Source: CAKZLS01 sp963701445 (lineage in GTDB: Bacteria; Pseudomonadota; Alphaproteobacteria; Rhodospirillales; Defluviicoccaceae). Taken from it: a DNA stretch of 64,000 bases. The stretch is taken from positions 1 through 64,000 of the forward strand of contig CAVPAM010000028.1 in assembly GCA_963701445.1 (NCBI GenBank), given 5' to 3'. The notes below the pieces were generated by a model that was not told the DNA's origin, made no database searches, and worked only from the letters and a program-made list of their open reading frames with translations. The position numbers and the translations under genes were made by a program. Of this stretch, positions 38,133 to 48,078 are shown in pieces; within the stretch, counting starts at the first letter, position 1, and each line of letters starts with the position of its first letter.

Positions 38133-39782
38133 ATGCGCACGTTCGTAACGAAACCCAATACGAGCCAACCGGCGATGTCCGCCACGGCCTCGCCGGCCGG
38201 TCGAGCCCGCGCCGCGCAAGGTCATGATCCGGACCCGGCCGGCGCCCTGGCGCCACCCCGCTTCGGGCACGCATTCGGCCGGATTGCCGTCGCTCCCCGC
38301 GCGGTGGGAACCATGCAGGCCAAACTGGCGGTCAATGCGCCCGGGGACGCGTACGAGCAAGAGGCGGACCGCGTCGCCGAACGGGTGATGCGCATGCCCG
38401 CCGAGCCGAAGCCGCGGCGGCCGTGCGCCTGCGGCGGCGGATGCCCGCGATGCCGGACGGACGACCGGCGGCGCGTGCAAACCAAGCGTGTCGACCCGGC
38501 CGGATCGGGACCGGCGGTGGCGCCGCCCATCGTCGAGGACGCGCTGGCGACCGGCGGCGGCCCGCTGCCGGCGGGGCTGCGCGCCGACATGGAGCGGCGT
38601 TTCGGCCACGATTTCGGCCGGGTCCGGCTGCACGTGGACGCGCGCGCGGCGGCGGCGGCGGCGGCGGTCGGGGCGCGCGCCTACACCGTCGGTCCGGATG
38701 TGGCGTTCGCCGCCGGCGAATACGCGCCGAACACGGACGCCGGCCGCCGGCTGATCGCCCACGAACTCGCGCACGTGCTGCAGCAGGGCGCCGCGCCCGC
38801 GCCGATGCTGCAACGCGACAGCGGCGGCCCCGGCGGGAAAAAGGAGGAGACCCCGATCGAGCGCGTGCCGTACGGCGACAAGGCCCCGGCGCCGGCCGGC
38901 GAGACAAAGTCCGAGGAAGGGGAAGGCGAAGCGGAAGAAGGCCCGAAGCTGACCCTCGCGAGCGCCGCCCGGCCGGCGTGCGACCCCAAGGGCTTCTCGC
39001 GCAAGGACTACCTCGCCCAGCCCCACACCAGCGAGGACGACTTCGGCCTGACGCGGTTCGCCGGCAAGGTCACCATGGCGCTCACGACGCGGAAGGTGAA
39101 AGGCGGCGTCATGCTCGAGCCGCTGAAGGTGGCGCTGCCGGCGATCACCTCGGTGTTCACCCAGGCCGACACGTTCATCGAGGGGACCGCGGTCGTGCTC
39201 GGTCAGGACGGCGCCGACTGTCCGGGCGGCAAGGTGCCGCTGCAATGGACCATCTTCGCGCCCGGCGCCGCCAAGATCCGCGAGGGCGAGATGGAGCACT
39301 GCGAGGACCTGCAATACGCCTACGATGTGTCGTTGGGCTGGTACGCCCAGGTGGTCGACGGCCTGATCGCGAAGGGCCGCAAGTTCGCGAGCGAGGCGGC
39401 GGCGTTCAAGCACCTGGAGAAGGTGACCGGCACCCATCCGACGGGCTGGCTGTCGGTGTTCGAGTGCCTCGCCAAGAAGACCGAGCTGCGCGACGGCCGC
39501 AAGTTTTCGAACGGATGGCATACGCCCAGGGTAAAGCCCCGGCCGCCCACGCTGAACGACGGCTGCAAGTTCGCCCGCGTCTTCGTGACCGGCGCGGCCA
39601 ACTTCCCCGAACTCGGCAAGCACCCGACCCCCGACGTCATCAAGGGCTGCGGCGAGTCCCCGGAAGCGGTGAAGTCGCTGGCCGCCAAAGCCGCGGCGGC
39701 AAAAGCGGCCGCCGGCGAAGCCCAGGCGGAAGGCAAGCCGGGCGACCCCGCGCCGAAGACCCCCGAACCGCCCAAGCCGTAG
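38133..39782 (+). CDS. DUF4157 (eCIS-core) domain protein
   Basis: The 549-residue protein has the hallmarks of DUF4157: MQAKLAVNAPGDAYEQEADR (61-80), a Cys-rich CACGGGCPRC (98-107) and the zincin-like helix LIAHELAHVLQQ (HELAH 210-214) after FGHDFGRVRLHVDA. The remaining ~280 residues hold a DUF4157-associated region I do not recognise (CDPKGFSRKDYLAQPHTSED), with conserved Cys pairs. DUF4157 proteins often ride with extracellular contractile injection systems, but no tail genes are here. The ATG at 38133 follows GGAG by 7 nt; upstream in-frame ATGs lack one. Confidence 0.82.
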   Translation: MRTFVTKPNTSQPAMSATASPAGRARAAQGHDPDPAGALAPPRFGHAFGRIAVAPRAVGTMQAKLAVNAPGDAYEQEADRVAERVMRMPAEPKPRRPCACGGGCPRCRTDDRRRVQTKRVDPAGSGPAVAPPIVEDALATGGGPLPAGLRADMERRFGHDFGRVRLHVDARAAAAAAAVGARAYTVGPDVAFAAGEYAPNTDAGRRLIAHELAHVLQQGAAPAPMLQRDSGGPGGKKEETPIERVPYGDKAPAPAGETKSEEGEGEAEEGPKLTLASAARPACDPKGFSRKDYLAQPHTSEDDFGLTRFAGKVTMALTTRKVKGGVMLEPLKVALPAITSVFTQADTFIEGTAVVLGQDGADCPGGKVPLQWTIFAPGAAKIREGEMEHCEDLQYAYDVSLGWYAQVVDGLIAKGRKFASEAAAFKHLEKVTGTHPTGWLSVFECLAKKTELRDGRKFSNGWHTPRVKPRPPTLNDGCKFARVFVTGAANFPELGKHPTPDVIKGCGESPEAVKSLAAKAAAAKAAAGEAQAEGKPGDPAPKTPEPPKP

Positions 39783-40574
39783 CGGCGGCACTTCCGGTTT
39801 GTGTCTTGACCGCGAGAAGTGCTGTCCTCCGATTTGCATGATCCCGGGGTTGGCGTTGTTCCGACCTCGTTGATGGAACGGAGAACAGCACCCCTTGAAT
39901 GCGGACACAAACCGCAATTACCGCGGCCACTCGCTCGAATGTCAGCTCGTTGCAATACAGCCGCCGTGGTCCTGCCCGGCCTGCGATGCTCACTTCTAGC
40001 CACGAGCAGCCTTTCAGAAAACACTCATAAACCTTGGCTATTCAGGCTCCCGTTGCCGCATTCTGGCCCATTGCAACGCCGGAGGTGGCATACGCTGCGC
40101 CACTTGGCCGCGCCGTTCCCGAGCAACCGCTCGTCTGGGATTTTCGGCAATTGTGCAATTATGGAGAGAACCTCGTTGCGGCTGGGAATCAACCCACGGT
40201 TCGTGGATTTTCCCATAAACTCTTGTTAAAATGTTTGCGTTGAATCGGCCGGTGCAAGCGGCGCGCGACGGGCGCACCACGCAGCCGTGGGGCCGGTTCT
40301 TTTCTCTCTCGCCCGCGACCGAACCGGGGAGCCCCTCTGGGCGACGTTCCACTGACTTGGGACGGAGGCACCAGATGGCTGCGGTCAACACCATAGGCAA
40401 TAGCGTAACGCGCTGCCCCTGGCGCGACCTTTTGGTCGCAAATGCCTTCAAACCAACTTCGCTTAAACCAAGCTCGCTGGGCCTCGGCGGCACACCGGGG
40501 ATGGACGAGGTGCGCCGGCGACCCGGGGAGGGGAACCAAGACGCCCCTCCCTGGAAACATCGGGAGAGAAACCC
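39783..40574. other. intergenic region with a structured leader before the repeat gene
   Basis: No reading frame here has a recognisable product. Near its end two hairpins are visible: GCGACC/GGTCGC around a TTTT loop at about 40424-40439, and an 8-bp stem GGGAGGGG/CCCCTCCC at 40526-40533/40544-40551, 24 bp before the ATG of the FG-GAP gene. They may form a 5' leader that affects expression. The AT-rich stretch at 40200-40240 is a possible promoter zone. Confidence 0.4.
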
Positions 40575-43500
40575 ATGACCACCGCGATCTTTGAATCTAT
40601 CCGATCTGAACGGCGCCAACGGCTTCGTCATCAACGGCATCGATGAAGGCGACGGATCAGGCTGCTCCGTGAGCGGCGCCGGCGATGTCAACGGCGACGG
40701 CTTCGACGACCTGATCATCGGTGCCCCGTGTGCCGACCCCGACGGCAAGGATTATGCCGGCGAGAGCTACGTGGTGTTCGGCTCCGACGCCCCGTTCGCC
40801 GCCAGCCTCGATCTCGCCGACGCTCGATGGCGCCAACGGCTTCGTCATCAACGGCATCGATGAGGACGACTGATCAGGCTGCTCGGTGAGCGGCGCCGGC
40901 GATGTCAACGGCGACGGCTTCGACGACCTGATCATCGGTGCCTCATGTGCCGACCCGAACGGCAAGAGCGATGCCGGCGAGAGCTACGTGGTGTTCGGCT
41001 CCGACGCCCCGTTCGCCGCCAGCCTCGATCTCGCCGACGCTCGATGGCGCCAACGGCTTCGTCATCAACGGCATCGATGAAGGTGACAATTCAGGCTTCT
41101 CGGTGAGCGGCGCCGGCGATGTCAACGGCGACGGCCTCGACGACCTGATCATCGGCGCACGTGTGCCGACCCGACGGCAAGGCGATGCCGGCGAGAGCTA
41201 CGTGGTGTTCGGCTCCGACGCCCCGTTCGCCGCCAGCCTCGATCTCGCCGACGCTCGATGGCGCCAACGGCTTCGTCATCAACGGCATCGATGAAGACGA
41301 CTATTCAGGCGCTCGGTGAGCGGCGCCGGCGATGTCAACGGCGACGGCCTCGACGACCTGATCATCGGTGCCCGGTGCCGACCCCAACGGCAAGCGACGC
41401 CGGCGAGAGCTACGTGGTGTTCGGCTCCGACGCCCCGTTCGCCGCCAGCCTCGATCTCGCCGACGCTCGATGGCGCCAACGGCTTCGTCATCAACGGCAT
41501 CGATGACGGCGACCGTTCAGGCATCTCGGTGAGCGGCGCCGGCGATGTCAACGGCGACGGCCTCGACGACCTGATCATCGGCGCGTACGGGCCGACCCCG
41601 ACGGCAAGGTATGCCGGCGAGAGCTACGTGGTGTTCGGCTCCGACGCCCCGTTCGCCGCCAGCCTCGATCTCGCCGCGCTCGATGGCACCAACGGCTTCG
41701 TCATCAACGGCATCGATGAAGGCGACGATTCAGGCTGCTCGGTGAGCGGCGCCGGCGATGTCAACGGCGACGGCTTCGACGACCTGATCATCGGGGCCTC
41801 GGTGCCGACCCGGACGGCAAGACTGACGCCGGCGAGAGCTACGTGGTGTTCGGCTCCGACGCCGCCGTTCGCCGCCAGCCTCGATCTCGCCGACGCTCGA
41901 TGGCGCCAACGGCTTCGTCATCAACGGCATCGATGAAGGCGACGACTCAGGCGCTCGGTGAGCGGCGCCGGCGATGTCAACGGCGACGGCTTCGACGACC
42001 TGATCATCGGGGCCCCTGGGCCGACCCGACGGCAAGTCGAGCCGGCGAGAGCTACGTGGTGTTCGGCTCCGACGACATGTCCCGGATCCCGACCTGATCA
42101 GCGTCGTCGCGCATGGAAGGCCGGCGTATGGGGCCTATCCCGAGATGCAAGTTCTGGTGGATGGAGCGCTGGTGGGGGCGGCGGTGGTGACCGCCGAGGC
42201 CGTCGCCTACGACTTCGAAGTGGCCGGCCTGGATGCGGCCTCGACCCTGGAGGTGCGCTTCGCCAACGACGCGTACGACGGAGACAGCGGCATCGATCGC
42301 AACCTGTACGTGGAAGCGGTCACGAAGACGGTGGATGGCGTCGCCGAGCCGATGCCCGTCGGCTTGGCGACCTACGCGCGGGACGATGGCAATACCCTGC
42401 CTGGGCAGAACAAACTCTACTGGCAGGGCGAGCTCGTTTTCGATCTCACGCCGCCGGAGCCGATCCCGGATCCCGACCTGATCAGCGTCGTCGCGCATGG
42501 AAGGCCGGCGTATGGGGCCTATCCCGAGATGCAAGTCCTGGTGGATGGAGCGCTGGTGGGGGCGGCGGTGGTGACCGCCGAGGCCGTCGCCTACGACTTC
42601 GAAGTGGCCGGCCTGGATGCGGCTTCGACCCTGGAGGTGCGCTTCGCCAACGACGCGTACGACAGAGACAGCGGCATCGATCGCAACCTGTACGTGGAGA
42701 GCGTGGAGACGCGGGTGGACGGCGTGAGCGAGGATCTCGACATCGCGTCGGCGATCTACGAGCGGGACCAGCCCACGCTGGCGGATATCCCGGGCCAGAA
42801 CGAACTCTACTGGCAGGGCGAACTCGCCTTCGATCTCGACGCCGCCGAGCCGATCCGGATCGGCGCCAACCGGTCCGACTGAATGGCGCCAACGGCTTCG
42901 TCATCAACGGCATCGATACACGGCTCCGGTCGGTGAGCGGCGCCGGCGATGTCAACGGCGACGGCTTCGACGACCTGATCATCGGCACCTTGGGCCGACT
43001 CCCGGGGGCGTTTGGCTGGCGAAGCTACGTGGTGTTCGGCTCCGACGCCCCGTTCGCCGCCAGCCTCGATCTCTCGGCGCTCGATGGCGCCAACGGCTTC
43101 GTCATCGACGGCATCGATGCGACGACTAAGCAGGCGCTCCGTGAGCGGCGCCGGCGACGTCAACGGCGACGGCTTCGACGACCTGATCATCGGTGCCGTA
43201 CGCCGACCCGGACGGCCAGGTCGACGCCGGCGAGAGCTACGTGGTGTTCGGCCCAGCGCGCCGGTTCGCCGCCAGCCTCGATCTCGCCGCGCTCGACGGC
43301 ACCAACGGCTTCGTCATCAACGGCATCGATGACGACGACCGTTCAGGCCGTCTCGGTGAGCGGTGCCGGCGACGTCAACGGCGACGGCTTCGACGACCTG
43401 ATCATCGGGGCCTCGAGTGCCGATCCGAACGGCAACGGCGATGCCGGCGAGAGCTACGTGGTGTTCGGCTGGCGACGCGCCGTTCGCCGCCAGCCTCGAT

Positions 43501-44714
43501 CTCTCCGCGCTCGACGGCACCAACGGCTTCGTCATCAACGGCATCGACGCCGACGACTATTCCGGCTGCTCGGTGAGCGGCGCCGGCGATGTCAACGGCG
43601 ACGGCTTCGACGACCTGATCATCGGGCCGCTTAGGCCGACCCCAACGGCAAGAGCGACGCCGGCGAGAGCTACGTGGTGTTCGGCACGACGCCCGCGTTC
43701 GCCGCCAGCCTCGATCTCGCCGCGCTCGATGGCACCAACGGCTTCGTCATCAACGGCATCGATGCATGGGACCGCTCCGGCTGTTCGGTGAGCGGCGCCG
43801 GCGATGTCAACGGCGACGGCTTCGACGACCTGATCATCGGGGCCCCTGGCGCCGATCCCGACGGCAACAGTCGACGCCGGCGAGAGCTACGTGGTGTTCG
43901 GCTCGCGACGCCGCGTTCGCCGCCAGCCTCGATCTCGCCGCGCTCGACGGCACCAACGGCTTCGTGCATCAACGGCATCGATGCAGACGACTAGTCCGGC
44001 CGCTCGGTGAGCGGCGCCGGCGATGTCAACGGCGACGGCTTCGACGACCTGATCATCGGGCCCGGTGCCGATCCCGACGGCAAGGCGACGCCGGCGAGAG
44101 CTACGTGGTGTTCGGCTCCGACGCCCCGTTCGCCGCCAGCCTCGATCTCGCCGCGCTCGATGGCGCCAACGGCTTCGTCATCAACGGCATCGATGAAGGT
44201 GACGCTCGGGCTACTCCGTGAGCGGCGCCGGCGATGTCAACGGCGACGGCTTCGACGACCTGATCATCGGCGCCCGGAACGTGCCGGCGAGAGCTACGTG
44301 GTGTTCGGCTCCGACGACTTGGTCCCGGATCCCGACCTGATCAGCGTCGTCGCGCATGGAAGGCCGGCGTATGGGGCCTATCCCGAGATGCAAGTTCTGG
44401 TGGATGGAGCGCTGGTGGGGGCGGCGGTGGTGACCGCCGAGGCCGTCCCCTACGACTTCGAAGTCGCCGGCCTGGATGCGGCTTCGACCCTGGAGGTGCG
44501 CTTCGCCAACGACGCGTACGACAGAGACAGCGGCATCGATCGCAACCTGTACGTGGAGAGCGTGGACACGCGGGTGGACGGCGTGACCGAGGATCTCGAC
44601 ATCGCGTCGGCGATCTACGAGCGGGACCAGCCCACGCTGGCGGATATCCCGGGCCAGAACGAACTCTACTGGCAGGGCGAACTCGCCTTCGATCTCGACG
44701 CACTGCTGGTTTGA
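40575..44714 (+). pseudogene. FG-GAP/VCBS repeat protein with CBM60 modules, many frameshifts
   Basis: Fourteen tandem units of ~215 bp encode an FG-GAP (integrin-like Ca-binding) motif: NGFVINGID, SVSGAGDVNGDGFDDLIIGA, then AGESYVVFGSDAPFAASLDL. Three CBM60-like xylan-binding modules are inserted: two after unit 7 (42086-42865) and one at the end (44328-44714), with PEMQVLVDGALVGAAVV and SGIDRNLYVE. Nearly every unit is joined to the next by a frameshift; five units share the same extra A in GCCGACGCTCG. Corrected, this is a ~1,380-residue secreted or surface adhesin. No signal peptide is obvious. Start at 40575 after GGGAGAGAAACCC. Confidence 0.72.
40600..44300 (+). repeat. array of fourteen ~215-bp FG-GAP units
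   Basis: Units begin with the near-invariant GTGAGCGGCGCCGGCGATGT at about 40669, 40886, 41103, 41316, 41529, 41742, 41958, 42932, 43141, 43356, 43572, 43788, 44007 and 44218. They are highly alike at the DNA level, so expansion and gene conversion are recent. The CBM60 modules interrupt the array after the seventh unit. Arrays like this are prone to slippage in the cell and collapse in assembly. Confidence 0.9.
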
Positions 44715-45311
44715 GCGTTGATGCATGGAGGCGCCGGCGCGGGGGCGCACCGCTTCCGCATCACCTTCGCCGGTCTCGGCGACGAGCTCTTGGACGAGCT
44801 TGGGTCCGACGACTTGATTGTTCAAAGGGGGGAAACTGTCCTTATGGTCAGGGTCGGTTTTTTGCTCTTGGTGCCGGTGTTTTTCTTCTCCGTTCCTCGG
44901 CCGGCACCGATAAGAGTTGGGACCTAAAGTCGGCCCTGGCCGCCAGTTTTCACAAGGGCCGGAACCATTGAGATGGGGCGGTGCTTCGGCATCGCCTTTT
45001 CTTTCGCCCATGCATGCATCGGATTACTCGCCGGAGTTGTATGTTTGCAATGACCTTGCGGCAGACGCCAACTTCGGCAACGGGTCAGTTTCGACTGTTT
45101 CGCTCTGCCTCCGCCAGCGTCCGCCCTCGGATGTAGAGCTGACGCGGCGGGGGCCTCAATCAGATGCATGATTTGGCCGAGGCATCGCCGCTTGCAACGC
45201 TTGACTGAGCCAGAGCGCTCACCGCCCCCCTTACCCTTGTATCCCGCCAACACCCCCCAGCGCCGCCACCAGAACCCCCTGGGCCCGGTTCTGGAGTTTG
45301 GTCAAACACCG
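44715..45311. other. intergenic region without a supported gene
   Basis: Frames in this stretch lack starts with ribosome-binding sites and recognisable products. It separates the repeat gene from the 365-bp noncoding repeat. A pyrimidine-rich run (TTTTTTGCTCTTGG at about 44858-44871) lies near a weak GC stem and might end transcription of the repeat gene. Confidence 0.4.
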
Positions 45312-45677
45312 TAGCAAAATCCGTGTCCGGCTTGGCGAGATTGACAGCCCCCGAAATCTCTCTCAGGCCATTTTCGTCACTATTGGGGGCGGCTGATGTC
45401 TCGTATTGGGACCATGCACGAAGTCCCCGTTGCCGCGCCGTTTGGCGCCCTGAAAGACCGCCGGGAATCGCCTTCGGCGGGGCATAAATGGCGGTCGCGA
45501 CCGCAAATGATCGAAAATGGCGGCTTTTAAACGCGGCGTTCCGGGAACGTATCGGTATTTTCTTTTTATATCAAACACTTAGTTATTGCGAATTGACAAC
45601 GACTTTTTTAAAAATTCATGATTTTCAATGACTTGGTGATACCAATGCCAGGGTCTGTTTTGCAAGAACGTGTTACA
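45312..45677. repeat. interspersed ~370-bp repeat, copy A
   Basis: Matches copy B (45897-46274) along its length with roughly 80-85% identity by eye and several small indels. Shared landmarks are CCGGCTTGGCGAG, GACCGCCGGGAATCGCCTTC with GGCGG (a 6-bp CCGCCG/CGGCGG stem), GATCGAAAATG, AACGCGGCGTTCCGGGA, TTTTATATCAAA, AAAATTCAT and CAATGACTTG. A 71-codon frame on the minus strand is broken in copy B by indels, so the conserved part is probably not coding. Confidence 0.8.
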
Positions 45678-45896
45678 ATAAAGAGGACGCGATCAGGTTG
45701 GCGTTGACGTTGTAGGGGCCAGCCTTTGATATGGGCGCCCGTTTGGCTGGCCACGACACATCGCACCAGTCGCCTGGTTCCGTGCCGGTCGCTGTCAGCG
45801 GTACTGGTCCGCCGTTTCCAGGGTCGCCGAGGTCGAGACGTGCCGGCCGCGGCTGCGGGGTAGGCTGCGCAGGCTGCGGGGTCAGGTCTAGCTTTA
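45678..45896. other. spacer between the two repeat copies, possible gene relic on the minus strand
   Basis: On the minus strand a start-less open frame of about 70 codons runs from copy B through this spacer (LTPQPAQPTPQPRPARLDL; TGTEPGDWCDVSWPAK; NVNANLIASSLL and stop). Its composition looks protein-like (Pro/Gln linker, Trp-Cys motif) but there is no initiator. It may be the tail of a lost secreted protein. I cannot name it. Confidence 0.25.
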
Positions 45897-46274
45897 TAGC
45901 AAAACCGGGGTCCGGCTTGGCGAGTTTGACAGCCTTCGAACCTCTCCCCCGGCTATTTTCGTCACTTTCAGGGGCAACTCAAGCTTCGTGTTGGAACCAT
46001 GCACGAGTCCCCCGTTGCGCGCGCTGTTTGGCGCCTTGAAAGACCGCCGGGAATCGCCTTCGGCGGGGCATAAATGGCGATCGCGACCGCCAAAATGATC
46101 GAAAATGACGGCATTTTAAACGCGGCGTTCCGGGATCGTATCGGAATATTTCGTTTTATATCAAATACTTAGTCATTGCGAATCGACAACGAGCGTTTTA
46201 AAAATTCATATATTTCAATGACTTGCGGAGCAATTCCACGGTGCATGGGGTTGTTTTTGCAAAAACGCGTTACA
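45897..46274. repeat. interspersed ~370-bp repeat, copy B
   Basis: Second copy of the repeat described at 45312-45677, in the same orientation, 585 bp further on. The AT-rich third with TTTTATATCAAA and CGACAACG is kept, as is the CCGCCG/CGGCGG stem. It lies immediately beyond the poly-C tract and the end of ccmI. Confidence 0.8.
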
Positions 46275-46287
46275 CCCCCCCCCCCCC
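46275..46287. repeat. 13-base poly-C tract
   Basis: An uninterrupted run of 13 C lies at the right edge of repeat copy B. Runs this long slip during replication and are often miscounted in sequencing. No gene start is placed so as to be switched by it. Confidence 0.9.
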
Positions 46288-46435
46288 GCAAATTCCCATA
46301 TCCGCAACCCGGCGGGAGGAGACGCCGTTGGGCGCGTGGGCACGGGCGGAAAAACCGACGGCCTCGACCGCCGGGTTAATCCGGTGTTGGAACGCGCATG
46401 AATATGTTTGGGACCCGCCTGGAGACGTCCGTGTC

Positions 46436-47599
46436 TCAGCGGTTTTGCAGGGCCTCGATCCGGGCCCGGGCGTCGTTCGCCTTTTCGGTCTCGCCGAGAA
46501 CGTCGTAGGCGCGGGCCAGCCTTTGCCATCCGGCGAGATCGCCGGGCTCCGCTTCCAGGCGGCTGGCCAGTCGATCCACCATGGAGCGCACCATCGCCTC
46601 GCGTTCCGGGCCGGACAGGGCGGCGGCCGCGTCCATGTCGGCCTGGCCCGGCCCCGGAAGCGCCGCCGCGCCGACCAAGGCCCTGACCTCGGCCGACGGC
46701 TCAAGGCCCGCCGGATCGACGCCCAGTTCCCGCGCGGCGCGCGCGATCTGCTGGTTGACGACCGGGAGCCAGGGCGAGTCCGGCGGCGACACCGCGCGCA
46801 GGTCCACCCAGCCCTGTAACGCCGCCTTCACGTCCCCGCGCTGCGCGTTGAACAGCGCCATGTAGTAGCGCGCGCGCGGGTCCAGGGGATCGCGGGCGGC
46901 GGCCGCCTCGAAGGCCGCTCTCGCGTCGGCGGTCACCTGGCCGTCCGCCACGGCCACCAGGGCCTCGCCGTAGGCCGACGCCACGTCGGCCCGGCCGGGC
47001 TCCAGGGCGTAGGCCTCGCGATAGGCCTCGGCGGCGTCCGGATACCGCTCCATGGAGAGGTACGACCGTCCGAGCAGCAGCCACCCCTCCAGGTTTCGCG
47101 GATCCGCCTCCAGCCGGCTCGCGAGCAGAGCGACGGCTTCCTCCATGGACATCTCGGGGGAGAGGGAGCCGGGCTCGCCGGACGGCGACCGAGCGGTTTC
47201 GGCCGGCGCCGGGCGCGCGGCCAAGGGCCGGTCCGGAGCCTGGGGCATGCCGAGGACCAGGTAGAGGCCGAACGCGGCCGCCGGAACCAGCGCCGCCACC
47301 GCCACGGTGGATACCAGCGGCCGCCCCGGCCGGGATGATTCCGACCCCGGCGCCGGCGGTTCGCCGGCCGCCGCAAGCATGCGCCGCTTCACCTCGATGC
47401 GCGCGGCTTCCGCCTGTTCGGCGTCGAGCAACCCGCGTTCGAGATCGCGGTCCACCTCGGCGAGCTGGTCGCGATAGACCGCCATGTCGAACTCCGCCCG
47501 CGCCGGCACCGGCCCCTGGCTCCGGCGGAGCAGCGGGACGAGCAGGAACGCCAGGGTCGCCGCCGTGAGCGCCAGCGCGAGGATCCAGATCACGCTCAC
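46436..47599 (-). CDS. ccmI: cytochrome c maturation protein CcmI
   Basis: CcmI presents apocytochrome c to the heme-ligation complex in the periplasm. The 387-residue protein has an N-terminal membrane helix (VIWILALALTAATLAFLLVP), a coiled region (FDMAVYRDQLAEVDRDLERG), a second helix (~100-120) and a TPR-containing periplasmic part (LEGWLLLGRSYLSMERYPDA). It starts at GTG 47599, overlapping the ccmH stop by 4 bp. It ends the nine-gene ccm operon. Confidence 0.93.
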   Translation of the reverse strand: MSVIWILALALTAATLAFLLVPLLRRSQGPVPARAEFDMAVYRDQLAEVDRDLERGLLDAEQAEAARIEVKRRMLAAAGEPPAPGSESSRPGRPLVSTVAVAALVPAAAFGLYLVLGMPQAPDRPLAARPAPAETARSPSGEPGSLSPEMSMEEAVALLASRLEADPRNLEGWLLLGRSYLSMERYPDAAEAYREAYALEPGRADVASAYGEALVAVADGQVTADARAAFEAAAARDPLDPRARYYMALFNAQRGDVKAALQGWVDLRAVSPPDSPWLPVVNQQIARAARELGVDPAGLEPSAEVRALVGAAALPGPGQADMDAAAALSGPEREAMVRSMVDRLASRLEAEPGDLAGWQRLARAYDVLGETEKANDARARIEALQNR

Positions 47600-48033
47600 C
47601 GCCGGTCGTCCCCGAGCAGCGCCGCGAGCGTCTTGGATTCGGACTCGCTGAGCGGAGCCGCCGCGTCCCGGCCGGCCGTTCGCGAACGGCGGCGATAGAA
47701 CGCCACCAGCGCGAGGATGGCGACGATGGCGATCACGCCCGGACCCAGCCACAGGGCGTAGGTGGAGAGTTTGAACGGCGGCTTGAGAAGCACGAAATCG
47801 CCGTAGCGGGAGACCACGTAGTCGATGACCTCCCGGTTCCCGTCGCCGGCCGTCAGACGCTCGCGCACCACGACCCGGAGATCGCGGGCCAGTTCGGCGT
47901 CCGAGTCGTCGATGGACTGATTCTGGCAGACCAGGCAGCGAAGCTCCTTGCCGATCTCCCGGGCCCGGGCCTCCAGCGCGGGATCCGCCAGGATCTCGTC
48001 GGGCTCGACCGCGGCGGCGGCCGAAACCATCAT
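47596..48033 (-). CDS. ccmH: cytochrome c maturation protein CcmH (start uncertain)
   Basis: CcmH reduces the apocytochrome CXXCH cysteines. The protein has LRCLVCQNQSIDDSDAELAR with the active Cys33/Cys36, then a three-helix bundle and a membrane helix (LGPGVIAIVAILALVAFY). The only in-frame ATGs (48033, 48030) cut the signal peptide; the in-frame sequence upstream (LRAIVLAVLAAAMMV) looks like its missing half. A GTG overlapping the ccmG stop at about 48081 would give a complete signal peptide but is one base out of frame, so an indel near 48070 is likely. Confidence 0.88.
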   Translation of the reverse strand: MMVSAAAAVEPDEILADPALEARAREIGKELRCLVCQNQSIDDSDAELARDLRVVVRERLTAGDGNREVIDYVVSRYGDFVLLKPPFKLSTYALWLGPGVIAIVAILALVAFYRRRSRTAGRDAAAPLSESESKTLAALLGDDRR

Positions 48034-48078
48034 CGCCGCCGCGAGAACGGCGAGGACGATGGCCCTCAGACGGGTGCC

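Noticed and set aside
40600..44300. CRISPR-like regular repeats
   Set aside because: The spacing (~215 bp) and protein-coding FG-GAP content exclude CRISPR; the units are coding repeats.
45363..45578. 71-residue minus-strand ORF in repeat copy A
   Set aside because: Indels in copy B break the frame, and composition is basic and Pro-rich without motifs.
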